A stretch of 64,000 bases of DNA. Origin: Streptomyces sp. 35G-GA-8. GTDB taxonomy: Bacteria > Actinomycetota > Actinomycetes > Streptomycetales > Streptomycetaceae. Position numbers and translations under genes: made by a program. Under the pieces are notes generated by a model. It did not search any database. It was not told the DNA's origin and was given only the letters and a program-made list of their open reading frames with translations. Below are positions 54,457 to 63,863 of this stretch, piece by piece; position 1 is the first letter of the stretch, and each line of letters begins with the position of its first letter. The stretch spans positions 673,243 through 737,242 of the forward strand of contig NZ_JAMHJQ010000001.1 of assembly GCF_023534745.1 (NCBI RefSeq), in the 5' to 3' direction.

Positions 54457-57400
54457 TGCTCCCCCTCGCTTTCCTCAGTGCCGCTGTCCATCGGCTCTTC
54501 CTCAGGCGCGTCGGTGAGCAACCCCGCGTGGGCCGGAACGCGGCGGCTTGGCCGGAAGCTGAGCAGCTCGGCGGCCAGATCTTCGGGTCCGGGGTATCCG
54601 ACGTCGTCGAGGATCTGTTCGCCGTCCCAGACCAGCAGCATGGCGGAGACAGTGTGCGATGCCTCATCGTGCTTCATGTCGTAGTGCGAGATCTGCGGCA
54701 CGTCGGGATACGTGATCCACAGGTCGTAGCCGGTCATGAAGAGGTCGAGGTCGAACTTAGCCGTGAGGGCGAGCAAGTCGGGGCGGTACTTCTCGTCGAT
54801 GCCGGCGAACGCCTCGTCGAGGGCGATCAGGCGTGGGCAGGTGGGGTAGGCGGAACTGTACTGGGCGTGGGCGGCGGCGAAGAGTGGCAGGTGGATGGAG
54901 GCGGACTTCTCACCGCCGGACATCACACTGTGTTTGGCCTTGGTGAGAACTTCTCCTTTCTTCCTCTCCTCCTCACTCATGCCCGGGCGGAAAAGCCGCA
55001 GTTCGAACTTGCGCCAGGATCGGTAGTCCAGGACTTCGGCGATCACGTGTTGGTAGCTCTGCTTCTTGTCTGCGGCGGCCTTGGTGCGGATCTGGCTGCG
55101 CAGGTGGGAGCGGAGTTCGGCCAAGCTCGCGGGGGCGAGTCCGGACGCGTCCTTCTCCAGCAGTTTGCTGACGGCCTTCTGGGAGTCGGTCAGGCTGTCG
55201 GAGGCGACCCAGTGGATGCCGACCGTCGTTCCGGATGACATCGGCCTGGCCCGGGTGTCGGCGTCCATGTTCCTGACCAAATCGCGGGCCGCGGTGGTGC
55301 GGCTGTGAATCTGCTCGGCGAGCCCGGTCAGCAAGCCGTCTTCAAGGACGGTGCGTTCCTTCTCCTCCAGCAATACCCGATGGTCGGCGAGTTGTTCGGC
55401 CAATCGGCGCCCGAAGTCCGCCACCGGCGCCGGGCCTTCGCTGTCGGTAACCCGGGCCAGGATGATGTCGCCGGCCTGCTCCCACTCGAAGAGGTAGCCC
55501 TGATCGGATCCGAGCAGGGCGCCTTCCAACGTGGTGATGGCCGTGGAAATCTTTGTGGTGGCGGTCTTCAGGAGGCTCTCGGTGATACGGCGACCCTGAG
55601 TGGCTTCATCGAATGCGTCGACAAGGGAGATGACGCTCGTAGGGACGGCGCTGCGGGCTGCCTCGATGCCAGTGACCGAGGTGTCGTGGGCAGTCAGCAT
55701 GTCCATGAGTCGCCGCACGGTCTCCTCGGCAGATGGCCAGACTTCGTGCGGTACCCAGACGGTGTCCACCACTGTGTCGAGGAGGCCGAGCAGGTCCGGC
55801 CGGGCGTACGGCTCAAGGGTGAGGGTCGTTCGTACCTGCTCACGCACGGCGGTCGTCAGGACGTCGCCGACGAACTCCAGAGTGTTCTTGGCCTTCATGA
55901 GCCGGTCACGCTGGTCTTCGACGTCCTTCACCGCACGCCGGTGTGCCTTCTCTGCTTCCGCCAGCTGCCCCTCAGCCACCTTGATCTTCTGGAGGATCTC
56001 CCGGAGCGGTGCTTCAAGCGTCTCTTGCCTCGTACGTAGCCGCTCTTCCAGGACGGCGAAAGCATCCTTGCGTGTCTGCAGCTGCTCGGCCTCCTCGGCG
56101 TAGGTCTGTGCCTGCCCTTCGATGATCTCTTTGCGGCCCGCGAGGTCCTTCTCGGCCTCATCGATCTGTTCTCGACATACCGCAAGCTCCTTGCCGGCAG
56201 CGCCGAAATCGGTGACGGCCTGGGCGACACCTTTCAGTTCCTCACGGGTCGTAGGAAGCCGCGCGGCTGTGGCGGCTTGTCTCAGCAGCCGCTTCTTCTC
56301 GTGTGCACGGGCAACAGCACCATCAAGGTCTTTGCGAGCCTTCTCAAGGCGACGGCGAGCTCCGGCGAGATTGCCGGCGATCACCGCCACGTCGCGTGCC
56401 GCTTCGTCGATCATCAGGGTGCTGGGGAGCTGGCAGCGCGCGCGGTCGAAGTCGTCGAACATCTCTTGGGCGTCCTGCCGTTGGACTTCGGCATCTGTGA
56501 GCTGGGTCTCCAGCACGGTGATGGCCCCATCGAGGCGGCTCAGCCGCTCACGTCGTCGTGCAGCCCGTGCAGTGGCTCCGATGTACTCCGGCTGTTCCTT
56601 GGGGTGGGCACCGACCTGAACGCCCAGGGAGAAATGCGACCCGACGGTCATGCAAGGGGCGCTATCCGTGTCGATGTCTCTGTCGGCTGTCGGAGCTTCG
56701 TCCGCGACACCGATGGACGCGAGGACGGCTTGCACACCTTCAGGGCTCACATGTTCCTGGTCTTCGACAATCAGGACGTCGGCCAGTGTGCTCCCGGTGG
56801 GCCGTTGCGTGACGGGCAGTGGACGCAAATAGGCATCGGCGACCTTGTCGCGCAGTGCCTGGTCGGTGGCTTCCGAGTCGGGGTGCAGCCATGCGGTGAG
56901 CAACCCGGCCGCGTACAGGGCGCCTTCCACCGCGGCAGCGTGGTCATCGGAAATGTGATCGGCGAACCGTACGAGCTGCCACAGCGGAGCGCCTGACCTT
57001 CCCTCTCTGTTGGCGGGCCGCAGGTCGCTGAGCGGAGGTGCCTCGTCTTCTTCAGCCGCCACCCTGTCTCGCTCGCTTCGCGTCTTGTGCAGGGCGTCCG
57101 AGATGTCGTCGTACTGCCTCTTGAGCGTTTCGACGCGGGTGAGGGCAGCAGTTCGGCGCTGATCAGTGAGAGAGCGCAAGACCTCAGGCAGCGGGATCGC
57201 TGCCGGCTCTCCTGCGGCGGCCAAAGCAGCGAGCAGGGGTGCACGGTCGGCGGGGCAGAGAACCGCGGCTTCGCCGTCGTTGGTCCAGCGAGCGATAACT
57301 TGGCCGAGATCCTGGGCGGCCTCTGCGCGCGCCTGGCTGAGTTGATCGGCGGCGGCAGCTGACTTCTGCTCGGTCTCCGTGAGTTCAGCAGCTGCGATAT

Positions 57401-58790
57401 CCACACGTTTTTGCTCGCGGCCCTGATCCTCCATAGCTTGCTCGACTGCGGTGAGATGGTGGCGCACATCCTCGAGTTCGGTTTCGCGCGCGGTCGTGTA
57501 GCCGACGACGTGCGTCTGAAACGCGGCATCGAAGTTCAGTGCGTCTTCTTCGAGGAGGATGCCTGATCGGCGTGCCGCGTCCAAGAGGTCTCGGGTGTGC
57601 CGTGATGCGGCTGCGTTGAGTTCTTCGCACCGCTCGCCGACCCTCGCTGCCTCACCCTTGAGAGTGGCGAGGTGCCCCCAAGCGCCGTTGAGGAGGCGGT
57701 CGCTGTCTTTGATGCCCTGGCTCTCGCCGCGCACTCGGTCACGTAGCTCGTCGAGGTCCTTCTGCTGCGTAACAGCGTCATGATTCCTGAGGGTGGCGAG
57801 GCGTGTGCCGATCTCTTTGCACTGCCGTTCCCCGGTGTCCCGGCGTTGCCGTGCCTCAGCCAGTTGCCCGTCGGCGGTCCGCCGTTCCTCCGCTGCCTGA
57901 AGGATCCTGGCGCACTCATCGGCCGTGGCCTGCGTGCGCTCCTTGACCTGGCCTACGCGGTCTCGGGCGTGGACTTGAAGGTAACTGGTGTACTCACGCA
58001 GGAAGTTCTGTACGGCTGTGTCGGCCCCGGCCAAGGCATTGAGGAGCGCCTGGATCTCTGCGAGGTTCTCGAAGTCCCGGGCAGCTTGCTTGATCAGGTC
58101 TTCGTCGACGGGGCGCAGACCCGCGGTGAGAGTGTCGGACACCTTGGCCGGATCCAGGTCCTTGGCCAGGAGAGGGCGGCGCAACTGGAGCAGCAGGTTG
58201 ATCAGTTGGCTGTAGCGCTCGCGTCCAAGGCCGAACAGCCGGTCGTCGATGGCATCGCGATATGCCTCTGCCGTCTCGTACGTGGCATCCTCGCCCAGCA
58301 TTTTCGCCAGTGCCTTTTCCCGCAGTGGCCGCGAGGCATCGTCCAGGAGACCAAAGTCGAGGCCCATGCGGCCATCGGTGACGAAGTAGAAGCGGGCCGG
58401 CGAGGGCATCGCTTTCGTCACTCGCATGCCGATGCCAGCGGTAACAGCCTCGATGACCTTGCCGTCGGGGGCAGTGCGGGCGAATTCCATCCATACATAG
58501 CCGTATGCGGACTCCTGCTTCTTGTAGAGCAGGTTCGATTTCATGGTCCGTTCCTCGCCACTGAACGGATCCAGCCGTCGTGCGTCTAGGACGCCGTCCA
58601 GCACGAGGGGGAAGAGCACCTCCAGGGCCTTGGTCTTGCCGGATCCGTTGTGCCCGCGAAGCACCAGGCGACCGTCGGCGAAGACGAATTCCTCGTCGAT
58701 GTAGTCCCACAGGCCGATCACGCCCGCACGCGTGGGCTTGAATCGGGCCTCCGGATACTCGGCCTTGCGGGGATGCGGGATGAGCGTCAT
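54453..58790 (-). CDS. jetC: Wadjet JetC, SMC/MukB-like ATPase (TIGR02680-like)
   Basis: A 1445-residue SMC-like motor. Walker A is GHNGSGKT at residues 46-53. The ABC signature is MSGGEKSASIHLPLF, and Walker B is RLIALDEAFAGID near 1325. The middle 1000 residues are long heptad-like coiled coils, rich in E, A, R and L, around a hinge. It forms the loop-extruding ring with JetA and JetB. The ATG at 58790 overlaps the JetB stop (ATGA) and gives the N-terminus MTLIPHPRKAEYPE; a longer upstream frame is Arg/Pro-rich noise. The motor protects against plasmid establishment, not phage, by family knowledge. Confidence 0.95.
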   Translation of the reverse strand: MTLIPHPRKAEYPEARFKPTRAGVIGLWDYIDEEFVFADGRLVLRGHNGSGKTKALEVLFPLVLDGVLDARRLDPFSGEERTMKSNLLYKKQESAYGYVWMEFARTAPDGKVIEAVTAGIGMRVTKAMPSPARFYFVTDGRMGLDFGLLDDASRPLREKALAKMLGEDATYETAEAYRDAIDDRLFGLGRERYSQLINLLLQLRRPLLAKDLDPAKVSDTLTAGLRPVDEDLIKQAARDFENLAEIQALLNALAGADTAVQNFLREYTSYLQVHARDRVGQVKERTQATADECARILQAAEERRTADGQLAEARQRRDTGERQCKEIGTRLATLRNHDAVTQQKDLDELRDRVRGESQGIKDSDRLLNGAWGHLATLKGEAARVGERCEELNAAASRHTRDLLDAARRSGILLEEDALNFDAAFQTHVVGYTTARETELEDVRHHLTAVEQAMEDQGREQKRVDIAAAELTETEQKSAAAADQLSQARAEAAQDLGQVIARWTNDGEAAVLCPADRAPLLAALAAAGEPAAIPLPEVLRSLTDQRRTAALTRVETLKRQYDDISDALHKTRSERDRVAAEEDEAPPLSDLRPANREGRSGAPLWQLVRFADHISDDHAAAVEGALYAAGLLTAWLHPDSEATDQALRDKVADAYLRPLPVTQRPTGSTLADVLIVEDQEHVSPEGVQAVLASIGVADEAPTADRDIDTDSAPCMTVGSHFSLGVQVGAHPKEQPEYIGATARAARRRERLSRLDGAITVLETQLTDAEVQRQDAQEMFDDFDRARCQLPSTLMIDEAARDVAVIAGNLAGARRRLEKARKDLDGAVARAHEKKRLLRQAATAARLPTTREELKGVAQAVTDFGAAGKELAVCREQIDEAEKDLAGRKEIIEGQAQTYAEEAEQLQTRKDAFAVLEERLRTRQETLEAPLREILQKIKVAEGQLAEAEKAHRRAVKDVEDQRDRLMKAKNTLEFVGDVLTTAVREQVRTTLTLEPYARPDLLGLLDTVVDTVWVPHEVWPSAEETVRRLMDMLTAHDTSVTGIEAARSAVPTSVISLVDAFDEATQGRRITESLLKTATTKISTAITTLEGALLGSDQGYLFEWEQAGDIILARVTDSEGPAPVADFGRRLAEQLADHRVLLEEKERTVLEDGLLTGLAEQIHSRTTAARDLVRNMDADTRARPMSSGTTVGIHWVASDSLTDSQKAVSKLLEKDASGLAPASLAELRSHLRSQIRTKAAADKKQSYQHVIAEVLDYRSWRKFELRLFRPGMSEEERKKGEVLTKAKHSVMSGGEKSASIHLPLFAAAHAQYSSAYPTCPRLIALDEAFAGIDEKYRPDLLALTAKFDLDLFMTGYDLWITYPDVPQISHYDMKHDEASHTVSAMLLVWDGEQILDDVGYPGPEDLAAELLSFRPSRRVPAHAGLLTDAPEEEPMDSGTEESEGEQ

Positions 58791-60208
58791 CGAGAGGTGT
58801 CCTCTAGGGGGAAGTCGAGGGCGAACTGACCTTCGTACGCAGGTCGAGGCAGCACGGCGGTGATATTGCGGTAACGCGCCGCGGCAGGGCACACCAGGAT
58901 TCCCCCAGGGACGAGGTGCACCAGGCGCAGGTCTGCCAGCAGAGAGAGGGCCTCGGCCAGAAGCCCTCCGGGATCGCCCTGCCATTTATTGGTGAACGAG
59001 GACGGACCGAACTCCTCGTACAGCTCGGTGATCATCTGCTCCAGCACGCCTTGCTCAACGAACGGCAGGCCCGCCCGCTGTTCGGCTGCGTCGGCTTCCG
59101 TTCCTGGTCCGTACGCCCCTTGGCCGTTGTCTGTCTGCGGGTCATGAGCGAGGGCTTCGAGTGTGCCGGCCTCGGGCAGGGCCATGTCGATGCGACTCAG
59201 CAGGTCCGCGTGTTCTTCTCGCGGGTCAGGTGGGAGAAGGCGCTGCAGGCTGCCGGAACGGTCGGGGTCTTCCTGTAGGTCCGCGATCTTCGCCAGTATC
59301 AGACCGGCGGTCCGGTTGACTGCTCCTCCTCGCCCCGGGAAACGCTTGTCGGTGAAACGCCCCGTGGTATCGACAAGCATGATCCCCTCAGCCCGGCGCT
59401 CGACGGGCAGACCGGTCAGACGCGCGATGTCCTCGGCCAGAGTGGGCTGGCGCAGCGCGATCGCGGTTTCCGGGGCGATGCCGGCGAAGTAGACCACCGG
59501 GTGCTCGATGAGCATCCGTCGGGCCCGCTGGGCAGCCAAACGCCGACGCGGGTCCCGCCCGGTGCCCGCGGTCGGGGTGTCCAGCAGACCGGCGGCACTC
59601 GTCAGGTGCTGCAAGGGCCTGTTGGGCTTGAAGAAGGCTGCGCAGGTGTCGTGGTCGATGTCGAACAGAGCGTCCCCACGATCATGGTCGCGGGCCCAGT
59701 CCTCGGTGGAACCGTCGGAAATCCGCAGCGCCCCTCGGTCGACAAGCCAGTCCATCACGTCAACGACCGCGTCCTTGTGGCCCGCTGCCGTCGCGTCGAA
59801 GCCGAGATACTCGATGGCGTTGGAGTACGGAGCAAGGAACTTGACGAGATCGGCGAGGGTGATCTCTATCCGCGACCGGTTCAAGCACGCCAGGACCAGA
59901 CACAGGTATGCGAGCCGCCGCCGGTCGAAGGGCTTTTTACTCTTCACCGTGAGAAACGCCTGGCTCTCGTCGAAGGTATCCAGCCGCCGCAGCAGGCGAG
60001 CATGACGGGCACTCGTGGACAGCGTGTATCCGAAAAGGTCCCGGAAGTCCTTCGTCAGTTCGTCGGCCCACTGCAGGACCGACGCAAGCGCCTTGGTCCG
60101 CGGGTAGGTCTCGGTGACCACGCTGTGCAACAACAAGAGCCGGGCCGCCTGCTGGTACGAGCTGAGGTCCGCGGGCTCCACAGATGCGGCTACGCGCTGG
60201 GCAGGCAT
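58787..60208 (-). CDS. jetB: Wadjet JetB (DUF2398/TIGR02678-like)
   Basis: A 473-residue protein. It matches the DUF2398 partner of the SMC-like Wadjet motor in size and position, between the DUF2397-like gene and the SMC gene. Winged-helix-like stretches are visible (LAYLCLVLACLNRSRIEITLADL). Its C-terminus ends VLPRPAYEGQFALDFPLED. In the MukBEF analogy it would be the KITE-like subunit. The ATG at 60208 shares its first base with the JetA stop (TGATG); a TTG at 60211 is the alternative. Assignment relies on neighbours as well as sequence. Confidence 0.85.
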   Translation of the reverse strand: MPAQRVAASVEPADLSSYQQAARLLLLHSVVTETYPRTKALASVLQWADELTKDFRDLFGYTLSTSARHARLLRRLDTFDESQAFLTVKSKKPFDRRRLAYLCLVLACLNRSRIEITLADLVKFLAPYSNAIEYLGFDATAAGHKDAVVDVMDWLVDRGALRISDGSTEDWARDHDRGDALFDIDHDTCAAFFKPNRPLQHLTSAAGLLDTPTAGTGRDPRRRLAAQRARRMLIEHPVVYFAGIAPETAIALRQPTLAEDIARLTGLPVERRAEGIMLVDTTGRFTDKRFPGRGGAVNRTAGLILAKIADLQEDPDRSGSLQRLLPPDPREEHADLLSRIDMALPEAGTLEALAHDPQTDNGQGAYGPGTEADAAEQRAGLPFVEQGVLEQMITELYEEFGPSSFTNKWQGDPGGLLAEALSLLADLRLVHLVPGGILVCPAAARYRNITAVLPRPAYEGQFALDFPLEDTSR

Positions 60209-61779
60209 CAAGGCGACCCCGATCCGAGACGGCGACGCATCGCACCGTGTGGCTTGATCTCCAGGGCGAAACCGGGCAGGTGCAGCGTGCCGGTTTCGGT
60301 CCGCACGCGACTCCCGCGTTCACTGGGCACAAGACGCAGCGTCAGCACATCGCTGCTGCCGGTGCCTGAGCGCAAACGTCCCGCGACGACCGTTCGCGCC
60401 TCCAGGGCGCGGGTCAGCAGCTTGAGCACGGCGCGAGTCTCCGCCTGGTTCAGTACTCGATCATGAGGTCCGTGCTCCAGGAGAGTTTCCGCCGCGCTCC
60501 GTTCCGCGGCCCGCTCTGCCAGTTGAGCCTCGCGCAGGCGGGCGTGCGCGCCCCGGGACTTCCGCACCGGCTGCGGACCTCCCTGCGCCGGCCTCTTACC
60601 GTGCTTGAAGAGGCTGACGCTGATCTCCACACCCGGCGCCTCCCACCACGTCGAACGCGGCGAGATCTGGTCGTCATCGTCGTGTGCGCCCGAAAGATGC
60701 CGTACGGAGCGCAGATCGAAAGCGGCGGCGACCAGAGCGTTCGCCGCCTGCTCATCCGGTGCCGCGGCAGCCCACGCGGCCAGATGCCGCAGTTGAGTAG
60801 TGCGGCTCACGCCGCCTCTGCGTGACTCCGTGACCTGCCTCAGCAAGGCGATGACCCCAGAGATCGCGGTGCGAGTGGCGCCCTGCAACTGATCCGCCCT
60901 GGACCCGCCCGCGCCATCGGCCAAGAACCACTGCCGCAGCCCCATCCAGCGCCGCCGCCAGTCCTCCAGCCGTACAGCCGGGCGCATCATGGGCCGTTCG
61001 TCCGCTGCGGCCGCCCGCTCCAGCAGCGTCTCCACCCCGGTGTCCTCCACCTCATGCACAGCCTCAGCCAGGCGGGGCGCATAGCGTTCCAGTTCGGCCG
61101 TGAACTCGCTCATGTGGGCCAGCAGCGCATGCTTGTACCGGAGGAACGTCTCGGGGGAGATGTCCGTTGTACGGACTACGTCGTTGAGCGTCAAATAGAA
61201 GCGCGCTGCCCGTTGGGTCATGTCCTCCAGCACGCTGTCGAGCCGGGTGAGCTTGCGGTAGACCTCGTCCTGGTCGCCCTGCCGGTTCGCGGTGGCCAGG
61301 GCCTTGAAGTCCGCCAGGATGTCGGCGAAGACCAGGCGCGACAGGTTTGCGTCCTGGACCCGCGACCCGATGACCTCTTCCACCGCGCAGTAGACGCGGT
61401 AGCCGATCTCAGTGAACTGGTACACCGACTGGCGGTTGCGGTAAGCGGCCAGATTGCCGCACCGAGTCGCGTCCTCCACTTTGTAGAGGACCTGCTCGTC
61501 CTCGGCCGCGAGATTGTCAAGCATGGCCCGCAGGTTCAGGTCTGTAGCACTCGGTACCTCGTCGTGCGCTGCCGCAAGTTCGCTCAAGGCCTTCGCCACG
61601 TCATCGGTGTGGACCTGAACCTGGTGCACAGCCCGCAGCACATTCATCGCCCGCAGCACCCACAGGTACGCGACGTGGTTATCGCGCTGGGTGAAGTTGA
61701 ACAGTCTGAGCCGGTCGCCCACTGTCAACGAATCTAAATCGAACGACTCTGCGATTCCCGAGTCATCACGCTGCAGCAC
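60208..61779 (-). CDS. jetA: Wadjet JetA (DUF2397/TIGR02677-like)
   Basis: A 523-residue protein, first gene of the Wadjet operon. It resembles DUF2397 proteins: an N-terminal helical and winged-helix region (LRLFNFTQRDNHVAYLWVLRAM; VYQFTEIGYRVYCAVEEV), a central helical domain (RLDSVLEDMTQRAARFYLTLND) and a DNA-binding-like C-terminal part. In the MukBEF analogy it is kleisin-like. The start is a GTG at 61779 with GAGGGG upstream. A candidate promoter lies at 61808-61835. The DUF2397/2398/2399 combination is, as I recall, the type II Wadjet signature. Confidence 0.87.
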   Translation of the reverse strand: MLQRDDSGIAESFDLDSLTVGDRLRLFNFTQRDNHVAYLWVLRAMNVLRAVHQVQVHTDDVAKALSELAAAHDEVPSATDLNLRAMLDNLAAEDEQVLYKVEDATRCGNLAAYRNRQSVYQFTEIGYRVYCAVEEVIGSRVQDANLSRLVFADILADFKALATANRQGDQDEVYRKLTRLDSVLEDMTQRAARFYLTLNDVVRTTDISPETFLRYKHALLAHMSEFTAELERYAPRLAEAVHEVEDTGVETLLERAAAADERPMMRPAVRLEDWRRRWMGLRQWFLADGAGGSRADQLQGATRTAISGVIALLRQVTESRRGGVSRTTQLRHLAAWAAAAPDEQAANALVAAAFDLRSVRHLSGAHDDDDQISPRSTWWEAPGVEISVSLFKHGKRPAQGGPQPVRKSRGAHARLREAQLAERAAERSAAETLLEHGPHDRVLNQAETRAVLKLLTRALEARTVVAGRLRSGTGSSDVLTLRLVPSERGSRVRTETGTLHLPGFALEIKPHGAMRRRLGSGSP

Positions 61780-61807
61780 CTACACCGCCCCTCGTTCACA
61801 TCTACTG

Positions 61808-61835
61808 CTCCTACCCTGACAGTTGCCACTGACAA
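61808..61835 (-). promoter_or_regulatory. Candidate promoter of jetABCD
   Basis: Read on the minus strand: TTGTCA (61835-61830), 16 bases, TAGGAG (61813-61808), about 20 bases from the expected start to the jetA GTG. An imperfect inverted repeat, 61817-61834 (7 of 9 pairs), lies across the spacer and -35, and could bind a regulator. Confidence 0.4.
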
Positions 61836-62106
61836 TCACGCCGGAGTGCTCGGAACAGGTTGCCCCTGAAGCCGCTCAACGGCCATGCCCTCAGGCAGCT
61901 ATCGCCCGAGAAGCCACTTTCGGATCAGGTGAGCTGATAGTCGCTGGGCTGATAGAGCCCGCAATATCTGGCCAGAATTCGCCCAGTGGCCAGCACGGCT
62001 ACGGACTGCAGTGAAAAGAAGCGCAGCGCTGAGCTCCAGGTCAGCCGGATCGACCCAGCCGATGCGGGTGGTGCGGCAGCGGACGGTGACCTCGTACGGA
62101 ACCGGG
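61836..62106. other. Gap between jetA promoter and small ORFs
   Basis: About 270 bases with lower GC than the flanks and no convincing gene. Frames on both strands overlap each other and lack good starts. I see no tRNA or hairpin here. Confidence 0.4.
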
Positions 62107-62403
62107 TCAGCGCCCCTCGGGCGCGGTGGGCCACGGGCGGTCTGGGCCATCGCGCCACTCCAGCCACTTCGGATCGTTCAGGACTCCGTCGGGGTCAGGG
62201 ATGCCGAGCGCTTCGAGGAAGACGACCAGATCGTGGTCGGAGTAGGCGGTGCCCAGGATCTCGTCACGACCTCGGCGGTAAACCGTGACCCGCCGGCCGC
62301 CCGCCGCCGAGGGACGATGGACGACGATCGGCGCGCTGCGCATGCACTCCACCCCGCAGTCGGTTTCCCTGCCTGGCCATCGTGCGCGCGGGCTGTCGAT
62401 CAC
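62107..62403 (-). CDS. Small conserved-type hypothetical protein
   Basis: A 98-residue protein starting with GTG at 62403 in a GTGA overlap with the upstream gene. The second half is protein-like (RRVTVYRRGRDEILGTAYSD, DLVVFLEALGIPDPDG) and resembles small proteins I associate with Streptomyces accessory regions. The overlap with its partner supports real translation. No function can be assigned. A Met at residue 21 is another possible start. Confidence 0.55.
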   Translation of the reverse strand: MIDSPRARWPGRETDCGVECMRSAPIVVHRPSAAGGRRVTVYRRGRDEILGTAYSDHDLVVFLEALGIPDPDGVLNDPKWLEWRDGPDRPWPTAPEGR

Positions 62404-62657
62404 CCCGCCCGCCGGACGGCCGGGGTCGCGCTGGGGACGTTGCGCTGGGCCAGCTCCTTCAGTTCCATCCGGGCAGCCGGGGTTCCTGCCGATCCTCTCC
62501 AGAACGGGTGGTCGGCGATCCGGGCCGACAGCTCCAGCAGACGGCGGCGGCCTTCGGTCGGGCTGGCGGCCGAGGAACCATCCGCGAGCTGCCGGTAGGT
62601 GCTGTACCAGGCGGTCTGGTCACGTAGGAGGTCTGGGGGGAAGTCGTACGGGCGCAT
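62400..62657 (-). CDS. Small hypothetical protein, first of a two-gene set
   Basis: An 85-residue protein beginning MRPYDFPPDLLRDQTAWYST, followed by LADGSSAASPTEGRRRLLEL and RIADHPFWRG. Similar small proteins with MRPYDFP starts occur in Streptomyces accessory DNA (from memory). It overlaps the next gene by four bases. The start at 62657 is chosen because residues upstream are not protein-like. Function unknown. Confidence 0.55.
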   Translation of the reverse strand: MRPYDFPPDLLRDQTAWYSTYRQLADGSSAASPTEGRRRLLELSARIADHPFWRGSAGTPAARMELKELAQRNVPSATPAVRRAG

Positions 62658-62828
62658 AGCAACTATTAGATCGGATGTTCGATTACACGGGCAACCGGCC
62701 ACGCAGGCGTCTTCCGCTACCCCTCAGCGTGAACCGGCCCCACCAGACGGTCCGGCGCGCTAGAGGTGGAATAACCAGGGCGTTCGTTCGATTGGCTTCC
62801 TTGCAGAGATCGCGGGAGGGGGGCGCTG

Positions 62829-63764
62829 GTGGCCGAGCTGATGATGTTTCGGCAGGACGCGGACGGACGGGATGTCGAGCTGGCCGGCTCGACGGTGGCG
62901 CTGGAGGTGGAGCTGCAGCGGCGGGTCGAGGCCGGCCTGGAGCAGATGCTGGGCGTCCGTTTCCTGGCCTCGGAGTATCCGACCGGGCCTTGGCACCGGG
63001 GGCGGATCGACACCCTGGGACTCGATGAGAACGGCAGTCCGGTGGTGATCGAGTTCAAGAAGGGCTCGGACAGCGGGGTGATGTCCCAGGCGGTCTCCTA
63101 CCTGTCTTGGCTGGAGTCGGCGCACCACGAGTTCGAGGCGCTCGTGCGGAAGGTGCTGGGGGCGGAGGCCGCCGAGTCCGTCGACTGGCGTCGTCCGCGG
63201 ATGATCTGCATCGCGGCGGGCTTCTCGCACCACGACCGGGTAGCGGTGCAGAGGTTGCCCGAGCGGATCGACCTAGTGCGCTACCGGATCTTCGACGGTG
63301 GCCTGCTGGGGCTGCTGCTCGTGGACTCCGCGACCGGCTTCCCGAGCGCTGCCTCGTCTCGCCGGGGCCGAGAGCGGGCACCCGTGGCGGACAGCGTGCC
63401 GACGGCTTCGGCGGTCTCTCCGCCTTCGGGTGGAGGAGCGGTGCCGGAGTGCCTGCGGGACCTGTACGCGGAACTGGACGAGGCGCTCACGGCATGGGGC
63501 GAGGTGGAGGTGGCGTCCCTGCGGCACTACATCGCCTACCGGCGGTTGGTGAACGTGGCGTCGGTGATCTTCCGTCCGAAGCACGAAGCGATCCTGGTGT
63601 ACCTCAGACTCGACCCGGACACGGTCGAGTTGGAGGAGGGCTTCACCCGGGACATGCGCGGTATCGGACACCTCGGGACCGGCGACTTGGAGGTCCGTGT
63701 CGTCTCGGCAGCCGACTTGGAGAAGGCGGCGCCGCTGATCCGGCGGGCGTTCGAGGCGGCCTGA
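62829..63764 (+). CDS. NucS-like PD-(D/E)XK nuclease with DUF5655-type C-terminus
   Basis: A 311-residue protein. The nuclease core is visible as Asp61 in RGRIDTLGLDENG and Glu75-Phe-Lys77 in VVIEFKKGSDSGVM, the arrangement seen in NucS/DUF91-type endonucleases. After a Ser/Pro-rich linker (about residues 180-205) the C-terminal 100 residues (LRHYIAYRRLVNVASVIFRP, LYLRLDPDTVELEEGF-type region) match the DUF5655 style. The start is a GTG with GGGAGGGGGG before it. It may cut damaged or foreign DNA. It is separated by a perfect terminator from a convergent DNA methyltransferase. It is not the mismatch-repair NucS itself, because its length and C-terminus differ. Confidence 0.7.
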   Translation: MAELMMFRQDADGRDVELAGSTVALEVELQRRVEAGLEQMLGVRFLASEYPTGPWHRGRIDTLGLDENGSPVVIEFKKGSDSGVMSQAVSYLSWLESAHHEFEALVRKVLGAEAAESVDWRRPRMICIAAGFSHHDRVAVQRLPERIDLVRYRIFDGGLLGLLLVDSATGFPSAASSRRGRERAPVADSVPTASAVSPPSGGGAVPECLRDLYAELDEALTAWGEVEVASLRHYIAYRRLVNVASVIFRPKHEAILVYLRLDPDTVELEEGFTRDMRGIGHLGTGDLEVRVVSAADLEKAAPLIRRAFEAA

Positions 63765-63773
63765 CGTAACAGG

Positions 63774-63817
63774 AGGGGCGGCTGGTGCATCGGTTAGTCG
63801 ATGCACCAGCCGCCCCT
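63774..63817. terminator. Strong bidirectional terminator
   Basis: Perfect 19-base inverted repeat (63774-63792 and 63799-63817) with loop GTTAGT, in the 99-base gap between convergent genes. It starts 10 bases after the nuclease stop codon. Confidence 0.9.
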
Positions 63818-63863
63818 TTGGCGTCTGCGGGCCGTCGGCCCTGGCCTCTCTTCGCTCTCACGT

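Noticed and set aside
61899-62150. An 83-codon minus-strand frame upstream of jetA
   Set aside because: Overlaps the 62107-62403 gene, has no convincing start and its composition looks random. It was not listed as a gene.
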